Below are positions 49,692-60,545 of a stretch of 64,000 bases of DNA, piece after piece. The stretch spans positions 23,936,315 to 24,000,314 of the forward strand of contig JACMZG010000008.1 of the NCBI GenBank assembly GCA_018340805.1. Reading direction: 5' to 3'. Every line of letters begins with the position of its first letter. Positions within the stretch are counted from its first letter, which is position 1. Below the pieces are notes generated by a model. The model was not told the DNA's origin, did no database searches, and was given only the letters and a program-made list of their open reading frames with translations. A program made the translations under genes and the position numbers. This stretch comes from Microvelia longipes (Eukaryota; Arthropoda; Insecta; Hemiptera; Veliidae).

Positions 49692-51687
49692 ATGCCTGAG
49701 CACGGAAGTGATAATACAGATCTGATACCTGGATTTGACATTACTGAATCAATGCGGAATAGGATGAGACTTATACTGGAAGATATAAAGGATATCAGAG
49801 ACACGGGGCGACTTGCTAAATCTAACCCCGCTGAAAGAAGAATATTTTTTGGGAATGTTTAACTCATTATCTGGTTTATATGAAACTTATAACAGCACTT
49901 ATAATGACTTAGCTGACTTTAAAAATCTTGATGGAACATCGGTATTGCTTGATGGAGATATAACTCAGAGGAAAACTGCCCGTCGTTACTTTCATGAAAT
50001 TAATGGTTATCACAATACTATCAAAGGTAACCAACCTGGTGCGAGTACAACGCCAGGTCATAACACTACTGTGGTAAATATGGTTGGTTCTACAGCCAAG
50101 GCTAGGCTACCTACTATCGACCTCCCTAAGTTCAAGGGTGATCGGAAAACTTGGCCACGTTTCCGTGATCTTTTTGAAAGTTTAGTCATAGGGGATAATG
50201 AACTTACAGATGTCGACAGGTTTCATTATCTGTTGTCATTTGTTGAAGAACCTGCTTCGAGCATCATAAGTAATTTACCTATTACAAAGGATAATTTTAA
50301 AGTTGCATGGGAAGCACTTAAGAAAAATTACAATAATCAACGATTGTTAGCCGCAGCCTATTTAGATCAGATATTAAATATCAAATCTCTTGATCGTAGA
50401 CCGTCATCTGAAACTCTTGCTAAACGCATCTCTGAGATATCCGAAGCTGTAGGGGCATTTAAGCTTTTAGACATAGCTGACCCCAAAGAATTTATATTTT
50501 TTCATTTAGCTAGCCGCACTTTGGATAGTGCTACTAGAGTTGCTTTTGAAAACGCTAACTCAGACACATTTCCTACTTTTGATGCGTTAGTCGACTTCCT
50601 TCGAAGAAGAGCTACTGCATCCGAACTAGCTTTACCTGGAACTAGTTCTTCCAGTTTTAATCATAACAAATATCCAGCTAGGAACTCAACTGGTCGAAAT
50701 GCTCTAATTTCTAATAAAAACTTTAATCCTAACTCTTCTAAATCATCCTATCAAACTACTCCGAAAGGTTATACTCGATCATCTTACCTGAATTCTTCTT
50801 GCTACGTTTGCAAACAGCAGCATTCCATTGCGAACTGCCCTAAATTCGGTAATGCTTCTCCAGAAGAACGGACTCGACTTCTTCGTGATTGGAAGGGGTG
50901 CCGCAACTGTTTATACTTACACTCCACGAACCTTTGCCCCTCCAAGTATAGCTGTAGATACTGTTCTAAGAAACATCACAGTTTGCTTCACATTTATAAT
51001 TACAAATCTGTGAGACAGGCTTCACAGAATAATAACAACACTTCTCCTGCTAGCGTGAACATAACTACGACGAATCAGACACCTGCATCTGCTAATATTG
51101 AGAACGTAGATGCTCAAGAGAACACAGATAAAGTTGCTTCAGCATTAAGCTCAACTGTTGTTCGCTTGACTGAATCCATTTTAGGTACTGCTTACTGCCA
51201 TATTGGCAGCCGTACCTGTCGGCCACAACCTGCTCGATTGGTTATTGATTCTGGCAGTCATGTGTCTATGATATCTAAAGACCTGGCTGACCGCATAGGA
51301 TTAACCATAACGCCTAGCGACACTCAGATCCGAGGCATAGGTGATACGCTTCTTGAAGGCTTCACAGGACACACGGAATGTACTGTATCACCTATTAATC
51401 GACGTCATCCTAAATTTGACACCAGTGTTATAGTTCTTGAAACTATCACTGGACTACAACCCGGATTCGACTCACCACCTGAAATGTGGAAGCCGTACAT
51501 GAAGTACGAACTTGCAGATCCCGAATTTTGGATCTCCAAGCCTGTTGATTTTCTTATCGGCGTAGATCTTTTTCCAGAGATATTAACTGGTAAAAATATT
51601 AAAGTTATTCCTGATCTTCCACAGTTAGTTGGAACTGTGTTTGGATTTTCAGTTATAGGAAGAAGAATTAAACGAAGCTACTTTTAG
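49692..51687 (+). CDS. gag-pro: Gag and aspartic protease of BEL/Pao element (frameshifted near the N-terminus)
   Basis: The capsid-type polyprotein would coat the element RNA, and the protease would cleave it. The first ATG of the Gag frame is at 49692. That frame meets a stop near 49860, and Gag continues in the next frame, open through 51687 (624 codons counted from 49813), so one frame change lies near 49800-49850. Counting from 49813: the DUF1759-type region starts about residue 97 (LPKFKGDRKTWPRFRDLF). Three zinc knuckles are C330/C333/H337/C342, C363/C366/H370/C375 and C381/C384/H388/H393. The protease DSG is at 479-481, followed by a conserved LIGVDLFPEIL. A stop at 51685-51687 then interrupts what is normally one reading frame running on into pol. 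A programmed frameshift is conceivable, but no classic slippery heptamer was seen. Confidence 0.9.
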
Positions 51688-52358
51688 CAGCTCTCTACTT
51701 ACCTGCTCTCCGCGATCCAATCCTGATTTTACTGACCTTAATAATGAACTACAGCGATTCTGGGAACTTGAAGAACCACCAGTGGCTCGGAAAGTGGACC
51801 CATTAGAAGAGAAATGCGAAGCTCATTTTCAAGCGACTCATTATAGATTACCATCTGGACATTATGGAGTAAGACTACCGTTCAGAGATGATCCTAAATT
51901 TTATGAAACCAAGAAAATAGCTCTTAAGCGTCTTCATCATCTTGAAGGAAAGCTTGAACGCAACTCCTTTAAAACGAAATATCATGAGTTCATGCAGGAG
52001 TATCGATTTAGGTCACATGAGTCCTGCCCCTCAACCTGGTAGAGTACTCATACCTCACCATAGTGTTACGAAGGGTGAAGGTGACGCTATGAAATAAGAG
52101 TCGTCTTTGACGCTGCTGCTAACTACGGTAATGGATCACTTAATGACTCTCTCCTGATTGGACCGAAACTTCAAAACGACATAGTGATAATTCTTCTTAA
52201 TTTTCGAATTCATGCCTTTGTATTTACAGCCGATGCCGTTAAAATGTTTCGGCAAATCTATGTGCACCCTGATGATCGCACATACCAACACATACTCTTT
52301 CGATTCGATGCGAGCGATGTAGTACACGAGTACGAACTGAATACAGTGACATATGGCA
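51683..52358 (+). pseudogene. pol: N-terminal part of BEL/Pao reverse transcriptase, multiply frame-broken
   Basis: The linker and the front of RT are spread over several frames. The frame through 51782-52042 has FWELEEPP and the family block ATHYRLPSGHYGVRLPF. Near 52008 the coding sense moves to another frame (GHMSPAPQPGRVLIPHH). Near 52094 it moves again (RVVFDAAANYGNGSLND, then FTADAVKMFRQI with the first catalytic Asp at 52232-52234). It reads on to NTVTYGT. There, at about 52357, the family's usual ASAPFLATR-like segment is missing, apparently a deletion of some 16-17 bp that also changes frame. Two of the breaks could be single-base calling errors, but the deletion is less easily explained that way. 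Confidence 0.85.
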
Positions 52359-52359
52359 C

Positions 52360-55080
52360 CCTCACCGAGTCATCAAACAGTTACGAGAAGACGAAGGGGT
52401 TAATTTTCCTTTAGCTGCTGCCGCTTTACGAGACGATATGTACGTAGATGATCTGGCAACGGGAGCATCCACGATACAGCAAGCGCTAGAGCTTCAGAAA
52501 CAAACTATTGGTCTTATGGCCAAGGGAGGTTTCAAACTTGGCAAGTGGGCTACTAATCATCCCGCCTTAACTTCTGTCTGTTCACCGGACAACATTTCAA
52601 CTCAAGATCCAGTGTCCCTAGAAACTGAAGCTGACAGCAACATCGTCAAAATACTGGGGATGCAATGGGATCCTACCACCGATGAGTTCATGTATAAAAT
52701 CAGCCAGCCAGACGTGGTGAATACCAAACGAGGAGTACTATCGTCCATAGCTAAAGTATACGATCCGTTGGGGTATTTAGGACCAACGATCGTTCTTGCA
52801 AAGCTTATTATACAGACCGCGTGGAAATTGGAGCTTGGTTGGGATCAACCATTTCCTGCTGAACTACAAGAGCAATGGGAGAACTTCGTAGAACAGCTTA
52901 CATCTTTAAGTGAAATTCAAATACCTCGCTGGATACTTTCCGAAGATAGCCATACTCATCGTCTTCTCATTTTTGCCGACGCGTCCGAACGCGCTTACTG
53001 TGCTACTGCTTACTTATACCACTCGTCTAATTGTGGTTCTCGATGCGATCTACTCATGGCAAAAACAAAACTCGCTCCGGTCAAAACAACTACTATACCT
53101 CGTTTAGAGCTGTGTGCAGCTCTTTTAGCTGCTAGGTTGCGTCAATCTCTTATCCCATTTTGCACTCGAGTTGGCCGACCTTTTAAAACCTACTGCTTCA
53201 CCGACTCTACCATCGTTTTAGCTTGGCTTTCGACGCCGTCGTTTAAGCTTAAAACTTTTGTTGCGAACCGCGTGGAAACTATTTTAAGTCTCACCAAAGG
53301 AGACTCCTGGCATCATGTTTCGTCTGCTGATAACCCCAGCGATCTGGGCTCTAGAGGATTATCGTCAGAAGAATTGATTAATAACGAATTATGGTTCCAT
53401 GGTCCTCCTTGGACACAGGGTGAACCCGGAACATGGCCTCTTGCTACCTGGCGCAATGGGGATGAAGACTTTGTTAAAGAAGAGCTACCAGAGCTTAAAC
53501 CAAAGTCTACCACTGTTTTAGTAGCTTCTCCTTCTACGGTTCCTGCTATCGTTACATGGATTGAAGAAAAATCTTCTTTCACGACAGTCATAAGAACTAT
53601 GGCTTATATTCTGCGTTTCATAGATAATGCTAGATCGAGTTCTTCGAAGAAGTGGAGTGGACCTCTTCATCTGAGTGAGATTCGTCGGGCTCATCTTACT
53701 ATAATGAAGCACTATCAAGCTTATCGCATTTTTAACACAATACCGACTCAAATTTCTAAGGATACACATATTCCTACGAATTTACAGCCTTTATGTCCTT
53801 TCTTCGACAAGGATGGAATATTGTTGGTAGGCGGAAGGCTGCAAAACTCAGACTTGCCATACTCTATGAAACACCCGATCTTGATACCTTCTAAATCTCA
53901 CCTTGCTAAGCTCTTGATATTACATTATCACTATTCATATTACCATGCTGGACCTTCTTTAACCATTGCTCTCCTGCGCACGAAGTACTGGATAGTGGGG
54001 GCAAGCAATGCTGTTCGATTTCAAATTCGAGCCTGCGTTAAATGCAAAAGGATAAAGGCAGCTCCTATTCAACCTATTATGGGGAATTTACCAGCCGATC
54101 GATTCCAAGAAGTGCGAGCCTTTCTACACGTCGGCATCGATTTTGCTGGTCCGTTTATTGTGCGGGAGTCTAATAGACGAAAGGCAGTGCGCCATAAAGC
54201 TTATTTATGCGTGTTTGTCTGCTTAAGCACAAAAGCGGTGCACTTGGAGGCAGTCTCTGCTTTAACAACAGATGCTTTCCTAGCTACACTCTACAGATTT
54301 ATTGGTCGCCGTGGTTGTCCAGAGAAGATATACTCAGATAATGGGACCAACTTTGTGGGCGCAACCAAATACCTTAAAGACCTGTATGCATGGTATCTTA
54401 GCGAAGAAACACAGAACGAACTCCTTGTCTTTAGCTCAACTAAAGAAATTGAGTGGATTTTTACACCTCCTTCAGCGCCTTCCTTTGGAGGAATCTGGGA
54501 AGCTGCTGTCAAAGGAGTTAAGAACTTACTACGGACAGTGTATGGTGAAGCTGTCTTCACTTTTGAAGAGCTAAGTACCCTCTTTGTTAGGATAGAGGCT
54601 ATTTTAAACTCGCGACCACTGTGTCCTCTTTCTTCAGACCCTAACGACCTAACTTATTTATCCCCTGGCCATTTCCTCATCGGTCAACAGTTACTAACTG
54701 CACCCGAAAAATCATTAACTACTTTGCCGGAGAATCGCCTGTCGCGCTGGCAATTGGTATACCAGAAATCTCAACACTTCTGGAAGCGGTGGCGCCAAGA
54801 ATATTTGTCCACACTCCAACAAAGAAATAAATGGACAGCTAGAGTCCCTAACGTCCAACTAGGAGATCTAGTGTTGATCAAAGATGAGCATGCTCCTCGT
54901 CTTCAATGGCCAGTAGGAAGGATATGTGAAGTCTACCCTGGATGTGACAATGTTGTTCGTGTCGTCTTAGTGAAGACTTCTAGGACTACTCTTAAGCGAC
55001 CCGTCAACAAATTAATACCTCTCTTGTCTGCTGATTGTACTGGTGATACTGGTAAGACTGTAGATGAGACTGGTCACTGA
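52360..55080 (+). CDS. pol: BEL/Pao Pol: RT C-terminus, A17 region, RNase H, integrase
   Basis: The frame is open from about 52360. Residue numbers here count from the Met at 52438 (880 codons). RT motif YVDD is at residues 2-5. The Pao A17-type region covers about 70-170 (KILGMQWDP, YDPLGYLGP). RNase H acidic residues are D181 (FADAS), E224 (PRLELCAA), D256 (FTDST) and D302 (NPSDLGS). The integrase zinc finger has H496/H503 and C533/C536. Its catalytic core has D568 (GIDFAGPF), D634 (SDNGTNF) and E688 (GGIWEAAVKG). A DUF5641-type tail runs from about 765 (LSRWQLVYQKSQHFWKRW) to VNKLIPL. Length and residues look intact. The product would copy the RNA into DNA, degrade the hybrid and insert the DNA in the nucleus. 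No upstream Met in frame starts a separate protein, so it depends on the broken upstream part. Confidence 0.95.
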   Translation, partial: PHRVIKQLREDEGVNFPLAAAALRDDMYVDDLATGASTIQQALELQKQTIGLMAKGGFKLGKWATNHPALTSVCSPDNISTQDPVSLETEADSNIVKILGMQWDPTTDEFMYKISQPDVVNTKRGVLSSIAKVYDPLGYLGPTIVLAKLIIQTAWKLELGWDQPFPAELQEQWENFVEQLTSLSEIQIPRWILSEDSHTHRLLIFADASERAYCATAYLYHSSNCGSRCDLLMAKTKLAPVKTTTIPRLELCAALLAARLRQSLIPFCTRVGRPFKTYCFTDSTIVLAWLSTPSFKLKTFVANRVETILSLTKGDSWHHVSSADNPSDLGSRGLSSEELINNELWFHGPPWTQGEPGTWPLATWRNGDEDFVKEELPELKPKSTTVLVASPSTVPAIVTWIEEKSSFTTVIRTMAYILRFIDNARSSSSKKWSGPLHLSEIRRAHLTIMKHYQAYRIFNTIPTQISKDTHIPTNLQPLCPFFDKDGILLVGGRLQNSDLPYSMKHPILIPSKSHLAKLLILHYHYSYYHAGPSLTIALLRTKYWIVGASNAVRFQIRACVKCKRIKAAPIQPIMGNLPADRFQEVRAFLHVGIDFAGPFIVRESNRRKAVRHKAYLCVFVCLSTKAVHLEAVSALTTDAFLATLYRFIGRRGCPEKIYSDNGTNFVGATKYLKDLYAWYLSEETQNELLVFSSTKEIEWIFTPPSAPSFGGIWEAAVKGVKNLLRTVYGEAVFTFEELSTLFVRIEAILNSRPLCPLSSDPNDLTYLSPGHFLIGQQLLTAPEKSLTTLPENRLSRWQLVYQKSQHFWKRWRQEYLSTLQQRNKWTARVPNVQLGDLVLIKDEHAPRLQWPVGRICEVYPGCDNVVRVVLVKTSRTTLKRPVNKLIPLLSADCTGDTGKTVDETGH

Positions 55081-55100
55081 ATTTAACCCTTGAAATTTTA

Positions 55101-55121
55101 GGAAAATTTCGGTAGGCGGCA
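55101..55121 (+). other. Candidate polypurine tract region before the 3' LTR
   Basis: The bases just before the 3' LTR end in GGTAGGCGGCA, the usual place for plus-strand priming. It is only moderately purine-rich, but GGCGGCATGTT-type junctions are familiar in BEL-group elements. Confidence 0.5.
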
Positions 55122-56629
55122 TGTTCAGAGATGACTGAACTTTCCCTTTGTTTTGGTATTTTTTATTTGCCCCTACTTTGTCTTTAATTTATTTATATTA
55201 TTAACTAACTTATTTTGGCATGGCTACTTACGTAATTTTAAGTATTTTATTAACTTAATTTGTATATTTGTAATTTCATGAAGCTTATAAACCCCGCTTG
55301 TAGTATAGCACTTGTTATCATTCTTTTACGCACTTTCACTTTATTTATCACTTGTGCTTCTTCTGCAACTTGTTCATCACTTTCATCTTTACTTATTTCT
55401 TCCATTTTTACTGTCTCCAGCTCACTTATTATATTTAAAACATTTATTTCCGACATGTATCATCAGAATGAAAACAAACAAAGTAACCTGACTATGTGAA
55501 ACCTCCATCTGTGTTCAACATCAAACGCTCACAGTGCATCTCAGCGCCCTATCTTTATTTGAGATCCCGAACAATCATCTTATCGATTTATTTACTTAAT
55601 CGATGGTTTGATCGATAGTTCAATCGATTGAATGTATCGATTAGTGGGAGAAAAAGGTTAACCGAATTTGTACGATTTTAATAAGATTTTGGATCCAATT
55701 TATTATTTCAAGCATGTTATTCACCAATTTGTCATTTAATAATGACCAAAGTTATTGCCTGGACAACTGTAAGTAGAATTACATCTTACATGTTACTTAA
55801 AACCTGAAATATTATCAAGAACTGCTACCGGCGAGTGTGCGCTGATGCGATCAGCTACGCATAGATCTACTTTATTCTGCCAAATTGCTTCATACCTGCT
55901 ATTTACTTGATTTAATCTGCTATTCTGCTTTGGAGTGTCATTTCTGCCGACTACCGTCAATTTCATCAGTAAATAACACAGAATCTCTGATATCAGATCA
56001 ATCAATATTATATTGCGCATAAAATTATTATTAATGTTATCTTTAGCTAATTTGCAATAGGTACTTGATAATTACTCGATATTAATCCTCCTTGTCTTGT
56101 CCTTAGATAGGTCCAGTATCGTGTTGTGTTGACACGACTGACGAGTGGTAGAAGAAGACAAGACGGAACTACCTATGACAGATTTGACTTAGTGTACCTT
56201 ACACCTGTTACCTGCTATTGTAATTGGTTGCCTACTTATTATTATCATGTGCATGTCTCGCCAGTTTTGGTATGTATACCTTTTTATTATATTTATTTCC
56301 ATTATTTATGTCTCCCTATGCTCGCTTAATTAAATTCTAAAATATAGCTATTCATTGTATGCTTATTATTTATTAGATTTTATTAGTGTATGTATAATAA
56401 AGTTAGCCTTGCCAAAATTCAATTATTTATTAACACAGAATTATTTATATTTATTTATATGGCAATATATGTATGAATTATTTATTATGTTTTCATACTA
56501 GCGTTAATTCCCTTTAGCAACTAAGCATAAACAATATTTATTGCCAACTGGTTTTTACAGTCCTCCCAGCGAACCAGCCTTATTTCAGCACCTCTTCAGT
56601 GGGTCTTTTACCACCAAGAGACTGAAACA
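55122..56629 (+). repeat. 3' LTR, 1508 bp
   Basis: Starts TGTTCAGAG and ends GACTGAAACA, matching the 5' LTR end to end. It carries the ATCGAT cluster at 55582-55641. At 56396-56401 it has AATAAA, a possible polyadenylation signal, where the 5' LTR has TATAAAAAG instead. Open frames inside it are shadows. Confidence 0.96.
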
Positions 56630-56634
56630 TTAAA
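56630..56634. repeat. Target-site duplication, right (TTAAA)
   Basis: Exact copy of the 5 bp at 47205-47209, immediately after the 3' LTR. Confidence 0.9.
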
Positions 56635-57324
56635 TAATAATTTAGATAAAAATATTCTTTAAAAGAAAAGTCATAGGAGCTTGCTAAGATAAATAATTTA
56701 CAAAAAATATTAACTGAAATATGTAGCAATATGAGGACTTTACATTTTAAATTTCAATGCTATTTAGCAAATATTTTAAGCATTTTTTAAATACTTCCAA
56801 TTACAGTTAAAAAAATTATTATCAAAAACCAAGAAAAAAACTAGCTTTTGTCAGTTTTTTTTAAGAATGAGGATGAAAATGAAAGCTGTTTTATCAAACT
56901 TCCCAATTTTCTTCCATAAAATTGGTATTTAAAATTAGAATAGATTTTATATTTTTCACTTTTTTTACAATGTATAAAATATTTATATTTTTCACAATTA
57001 ATGACAGCATGAAGTAGTATTTACATATAATTTTCCAAACCAATAAAATAAACATATTAAATGAGACAACAACAGATCAAGTTTAGAAAATGTGAATGTA
57101 TTATCCTTCATGGAATCGATTCGTAATATATATATTAAGGTCATTTAATCGAAAATAACTTACACCCTGAGACTACAAACCTACATGTTCTTATTGTTAT
57201 TGGCATTTAAATAAACTTCAATTATTCGAAGGGTAAACGAGAAAGATAGAGTGAGGTTAAGTATAATTTAAATCTTATATCAATTTGATCGAGGCAAAGT
57301 AATACGAACATTACCACAGTAATA
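56635..57324. other. Non-coding flank of the retrotransposon
   Basis: AT-rich, nothing recognised. Confidence 0.5.
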
Positions 57325-57945
57325 TAAAAAATAGGGTATGGGGTACCTCGGAACTTCTCCTCATTACATCGGATTCGCTACGTTCATCCTCCCTGCTTCG
57401 GACTCGCTTCGCCCGTCCTCAGAAATACAGTTCGCCAAATGCCTTATACAGCAACATGCTTTCGGACTCGCTTCGCTCGACTTTAAATGCATCTGTATCA
57501 TTCTCAGCGGTTACCTATGCTTCCTAATTTTTATGATCCAACAAAAATCATGGTATACTAGTCGTATTGAAACGAAACTTAGTGTACTTATTATTAGATA
57601 ATGGTGTACACTTGTACCAAATTTCAACTCAATTGGATCATTTTCAGATTTTTTTTACAATTTTTTTTAAAAAACGTAAACGTTTTTTAGTTCATTTAAA
57701 AAATTGAACTAATGCAGATAGTGAGATAGTCATAGTAGATGTGACATAGTCACATGCGTGCCAAATCTCAATCCAATCGCATCGTTATTTTCCACGTTTT
57801 ATGATTTTTTTAAATTTTTCTGAGTCATTATTGCGTGTTAATGACGTCATAAAAAATATTTTCCGAATAGCACAATTACAGCAGTAGACTAATTTTTGTA
57901 CAAAGTTTCGACTCTCTAGCGTAAATAAGCTATAACATATTATTT
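57325..57945 (+). repeat. R1 repeat with complete left end, 5S-like block partly deleted
   Basis: The left end has GGGTATGGGGTACCTCGGAAC, GGATTCGCTACG, GGACTCGCTTCGCCCGTCCTCAG and a second CGGACTCGCTTCGCTCGAC, an internal duplication. The 5S-like block is reduced to CTCAGCGGTTACC...CCTAATTTTTATGATC (57504-57538), lacking its centre. The body has TTGTACCAAATTTCAACTCA, AATCTCAATCCAATC, GAGTCATTATTGCG, the palindrome TGACGTCA (57842-57849) and AAAGTTTCGACTCTCTAGC. The R1 tail is cut off here. Open frames here are chance. Confidence 0.65.
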
Positions 57946-59087
57946 AAATACCCAACTCAGTCAGGCCGCAGGGGTGGGCTTAAGTTAGAACTTAGTCTCA
58001 GAATCTAAGTCCAGAATACAATATGGTTTCAATCCTTTCAAATAACAAATAGAGCGCCAGGTTCTCTTTAGATTACTGTAGGAAAAGAACCAAACCTATG
58101 GTGCCTTCATTGAAGTCCAAATGGACTTAACAATAATATGACGTAAGGTTACTTACAAACTAAGTACTCAATAAAGAATAAATCATTTCATTTAAAGTTT
58201 ATAAGATTAAACTATATTGTTAACTTCTATATGTTTTTCATAACAAAATATTGATTCTTATTAATAATTAAATTCAATTCATACTGTAAAGAGGTTTTCA
58301 TAACCTGGTTACGATTCATAACCACAGTTACGACGATTAAATATATATATTCTTATTGCATCACTATGAAAGATGACAGAAAAAGTAAAATCATACCTTA
58401 GGTTTAAATAAAGCTTCGCAATACTTAAAACTAACTTAAATTAAAAGCATAAAACTAGAATGTGTTTAAGAGGTTGGTTGAGGAGAAGGGATGAACGGTT
58501 GACTAAAATACGTTCTACTCATTTTAATCAGATTTGGAACCAAGTACCATGCCTAGACCTGCCATCTTAGCCAAGACTAGAACCCTGTAAAATAAATCGA
58601 GAACGGAACCATTAGAAAATATGAAAAGCGAGCTACGTCAACATGGTGAATGACATAGACATAGAAGTATAAAATTACGAATCTTACCTTCATTTGAAGG
58701 GTGACTATAACTTTTACAGACTATCCTGAACATCATAACCAAACTAAATTCTTACACCAAAAACAAATTAAAACCACTCTCAAATTAATAAAGAAAAAGG
58801 GACAAGCCCTCGGCAACGCCGAGGCCACAAGCGGACCACCTTAATTTCTTAACCTCCGTTGTGAGTGAAAAATCAAAGCCTCCTCAATATTATACTTCAA
58901 AACTAAATTAAATAAAATGAAGGAACTATTCAGCCAAAATAAAATATACACCAATAGAAAAGAAATAAACCAGGTTAAAAAAATAAAACTATCCAAAATT
59001 AAAATAAAATAAATTTTCAAAGAATTTCTATAAAAATCCCGCGGATTTTTAAACTTAAAAATTCAAACTAACATTTCCGTTACAAAG
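57946..59087. other. Non-coding stretch with one short hairpin
   Basis: Nothing is recognised apart from a perfect GC-rich hairpin CCTCGGC-AAC-GCCGAGG at about 58811-58827, similar in style to the GCGAAGC hairpins elsewhere. Confidence 0.5.
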
Positions 59088-59222
59088 CAGGGCGATACGA
59101 TGATAACAAACACACACATACAGACAGATAACTTTGTGAAAACCACTCAGGAGGCCTTAAAAACACCTGAAACGGATAATTCCGGTTTCATTCCTACGGT
59201 ATAAATGAGGAAAAGTAAAAAT
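59088..59222 (+). repeat. R1 tail fragment
   Basis: Blocks CGATGATAACAAACACACAC, ATACAGACAGATAACTTTGTG, CCACTCAGGAGGCCTTAAA, CACCTGAAACGGATAATTCC and CCTACGGTATAAATGAGG appear in the order of the other R1 tails. The 3' end GGAAAAGTAAAAA is shared with the copy at 22.3 kb, so this is probably the true 3' terminus of the family. Confidence 0.7.
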
Positions 59223-60114
59223 ATCACAGTGCTTGAAATGGGAGTAATTAATTAATAGAGCAAATTTAATTTGCATAAATAATGTAATTTAATAAGTTCT
59301 CTGTTAAAGACGCCTTCGATTATAAATTAAAATGTAGAGAAAAGGCAATGAAAATTTGTTAAGAAAATAGGAAAATTAAAATAGGATCTGTAAGGTCACG
59401 CTTCTGGAAAGTTTTTCTTTGTGTTTACGACAGCTAAAAAAGGGGTCTCTTTTCAAATACTCATAATTAGGAAAACGTACGGAAGATATTTCCTAAAAGT
59501 TAGAGAATAATAATTGAATTAAATTGTCTGCAGTAAAGAAAGCTGTACTTGGGAAACAAAATGAAGTGACGAGTCATTAGGCAGAGACAAAACAAGGGCT
59601 GAGCCAACACGTCCCTTACCAGTTGTCTCTATTTACCATTTAGTCCTACCGTCAGCCTAAACCGAGCTGTGGACGGGGTAGAAAAGCAATCCCAAGATAA
59701 AGGGGTAAATTAGGGTAGAACTGCTGCAGCAACCTATACTATGTTACCATGGTAACGCTATATACGGAAAAACTGAACACGAGCCCACTTCATATGAAGC
59801 TTTGCCTGTATCAGGCAGGACCTCTCAATACTACATTAAGGGGAAGAGGAAAAACAAATATACCTAACCTTGAAGCAATAATATTTTAACATGAAATCAC
59901 AAAAATAACAACGTAAAAAATACAAAAACAATGATAAAAGTATTTTAACTTATTTAGTATGATAACAAAAACGATTTGAAAATCATATCTTCAATGTTAG
60001 TCATTCAAACAATTATATTATTAGAAAATAAAATACATTAGATAAATAATGTAACTTAAAACATAATAAGCTTTCTAAAAGAAGATATAAAACAAAACAA
60101 AAAGTCTTCGGCCT
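59223..60114. other. Non-coding stretch with a GC-richer patch
   Basis: From about 59550 to 59830 the sequence is GC-richer than its surroundings and contains the X-box-like palindrome. No open frame of interest is present. It could be a regulatory region or an unrecognised repeat. Confidence 0.4.
59743..59756. promoter_or_regulatory. Perfect X-box-like palindrome
   Basis: GTTACCATGGTAAC is a perfect 14-bp palindrome fitting the RFX/DAF-19 X-box consensus (RYYNYY, two bases, RRNRAC). In animals such sites often drive ciliary genes. No nearby gene is recognised, so function is unproven. Confidence 0.35.
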
Positions 60115-60343
60115 CTAGCCGAATACCAAGAGATATGTGATTTTTTTAATGTTTCTGGGGTCATTATTGTAGTTTAATGACGTCACACATACTTCATAAC
60201 CAATAGGATTCAGGAAATTAACAAGGTTGATTTTTTTACCAAGTTTAATTTTGATCCGAAACTCTCGAAAGTTATCGTGTACCATAGAAACGTCTAGGAA
60301 CAAAAATCTTGTACATACAAACACACACACACACACACACACA

Positions 60344-60423
<80 letters not shown>

Positions 60424-60545
60424 TTCTATTTTATTCGAAAATTCGCGGAAAAATTTCAAACTGGTTAAAGGAACGAACAAGTTAAGAACCAAAATAACAA
60501 TCATTAACTTAACAGGTTTGGGCAGAGGAAACAGGAGACAGAATG
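60115..60545 (-). repeat. R3 repeat, copy 2, inverted, with internal (AC)n(AT)n
   Basis: Read on the minus strand it has the R3 order: AACTTGTTCGTTCCTTTAACCAG, a (TA)n(TG)n tract (60319-60419), GTTTCTATGG..ACGATAAC, AAATCAACCTTGTTAA, CCTATTGG, TGACGTCATTAA (60176-60187) and ATAATGACCCCAG. The microsatellite explains the two apparent open frames of 114 and 154 codons, which are not genes. Confidence 0.65.

Larger units (their letters stand above)
47210..56629 (+). mobile_element. BEL/Pao-family LTR retrotransposon, 9420 bp
   Basis: A complete element: 5' LTR, tRNA-Tyr primer-binding site, leader, gag, protease, reverse transcriptase, RNase H, integrase, 3' LTR and a perfect 5-bp target duplication. 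The domain order (protease-RT-RNase H-integrase) together with the Gag DUF1759-type region, the DUF1758-type protease, the Pao A17 region and a DUF5641-type C-terminus identifies BEL/Pao rather than Ty3 or Ty1 groups. There is no envelope gene: pol stops 41 bp before the 3' LTR. Gag and the front of RT are interrupted by frame changes, so this copy as assembled is not autonomous. Confidence 0.97.

Noticed and set aside
55081..55121. Envelope gene of an errantivirus-like BEL element
   Set aside because: Only 41 bp lie between the pol stop and the 3' LTR, so no envelope frame is present.
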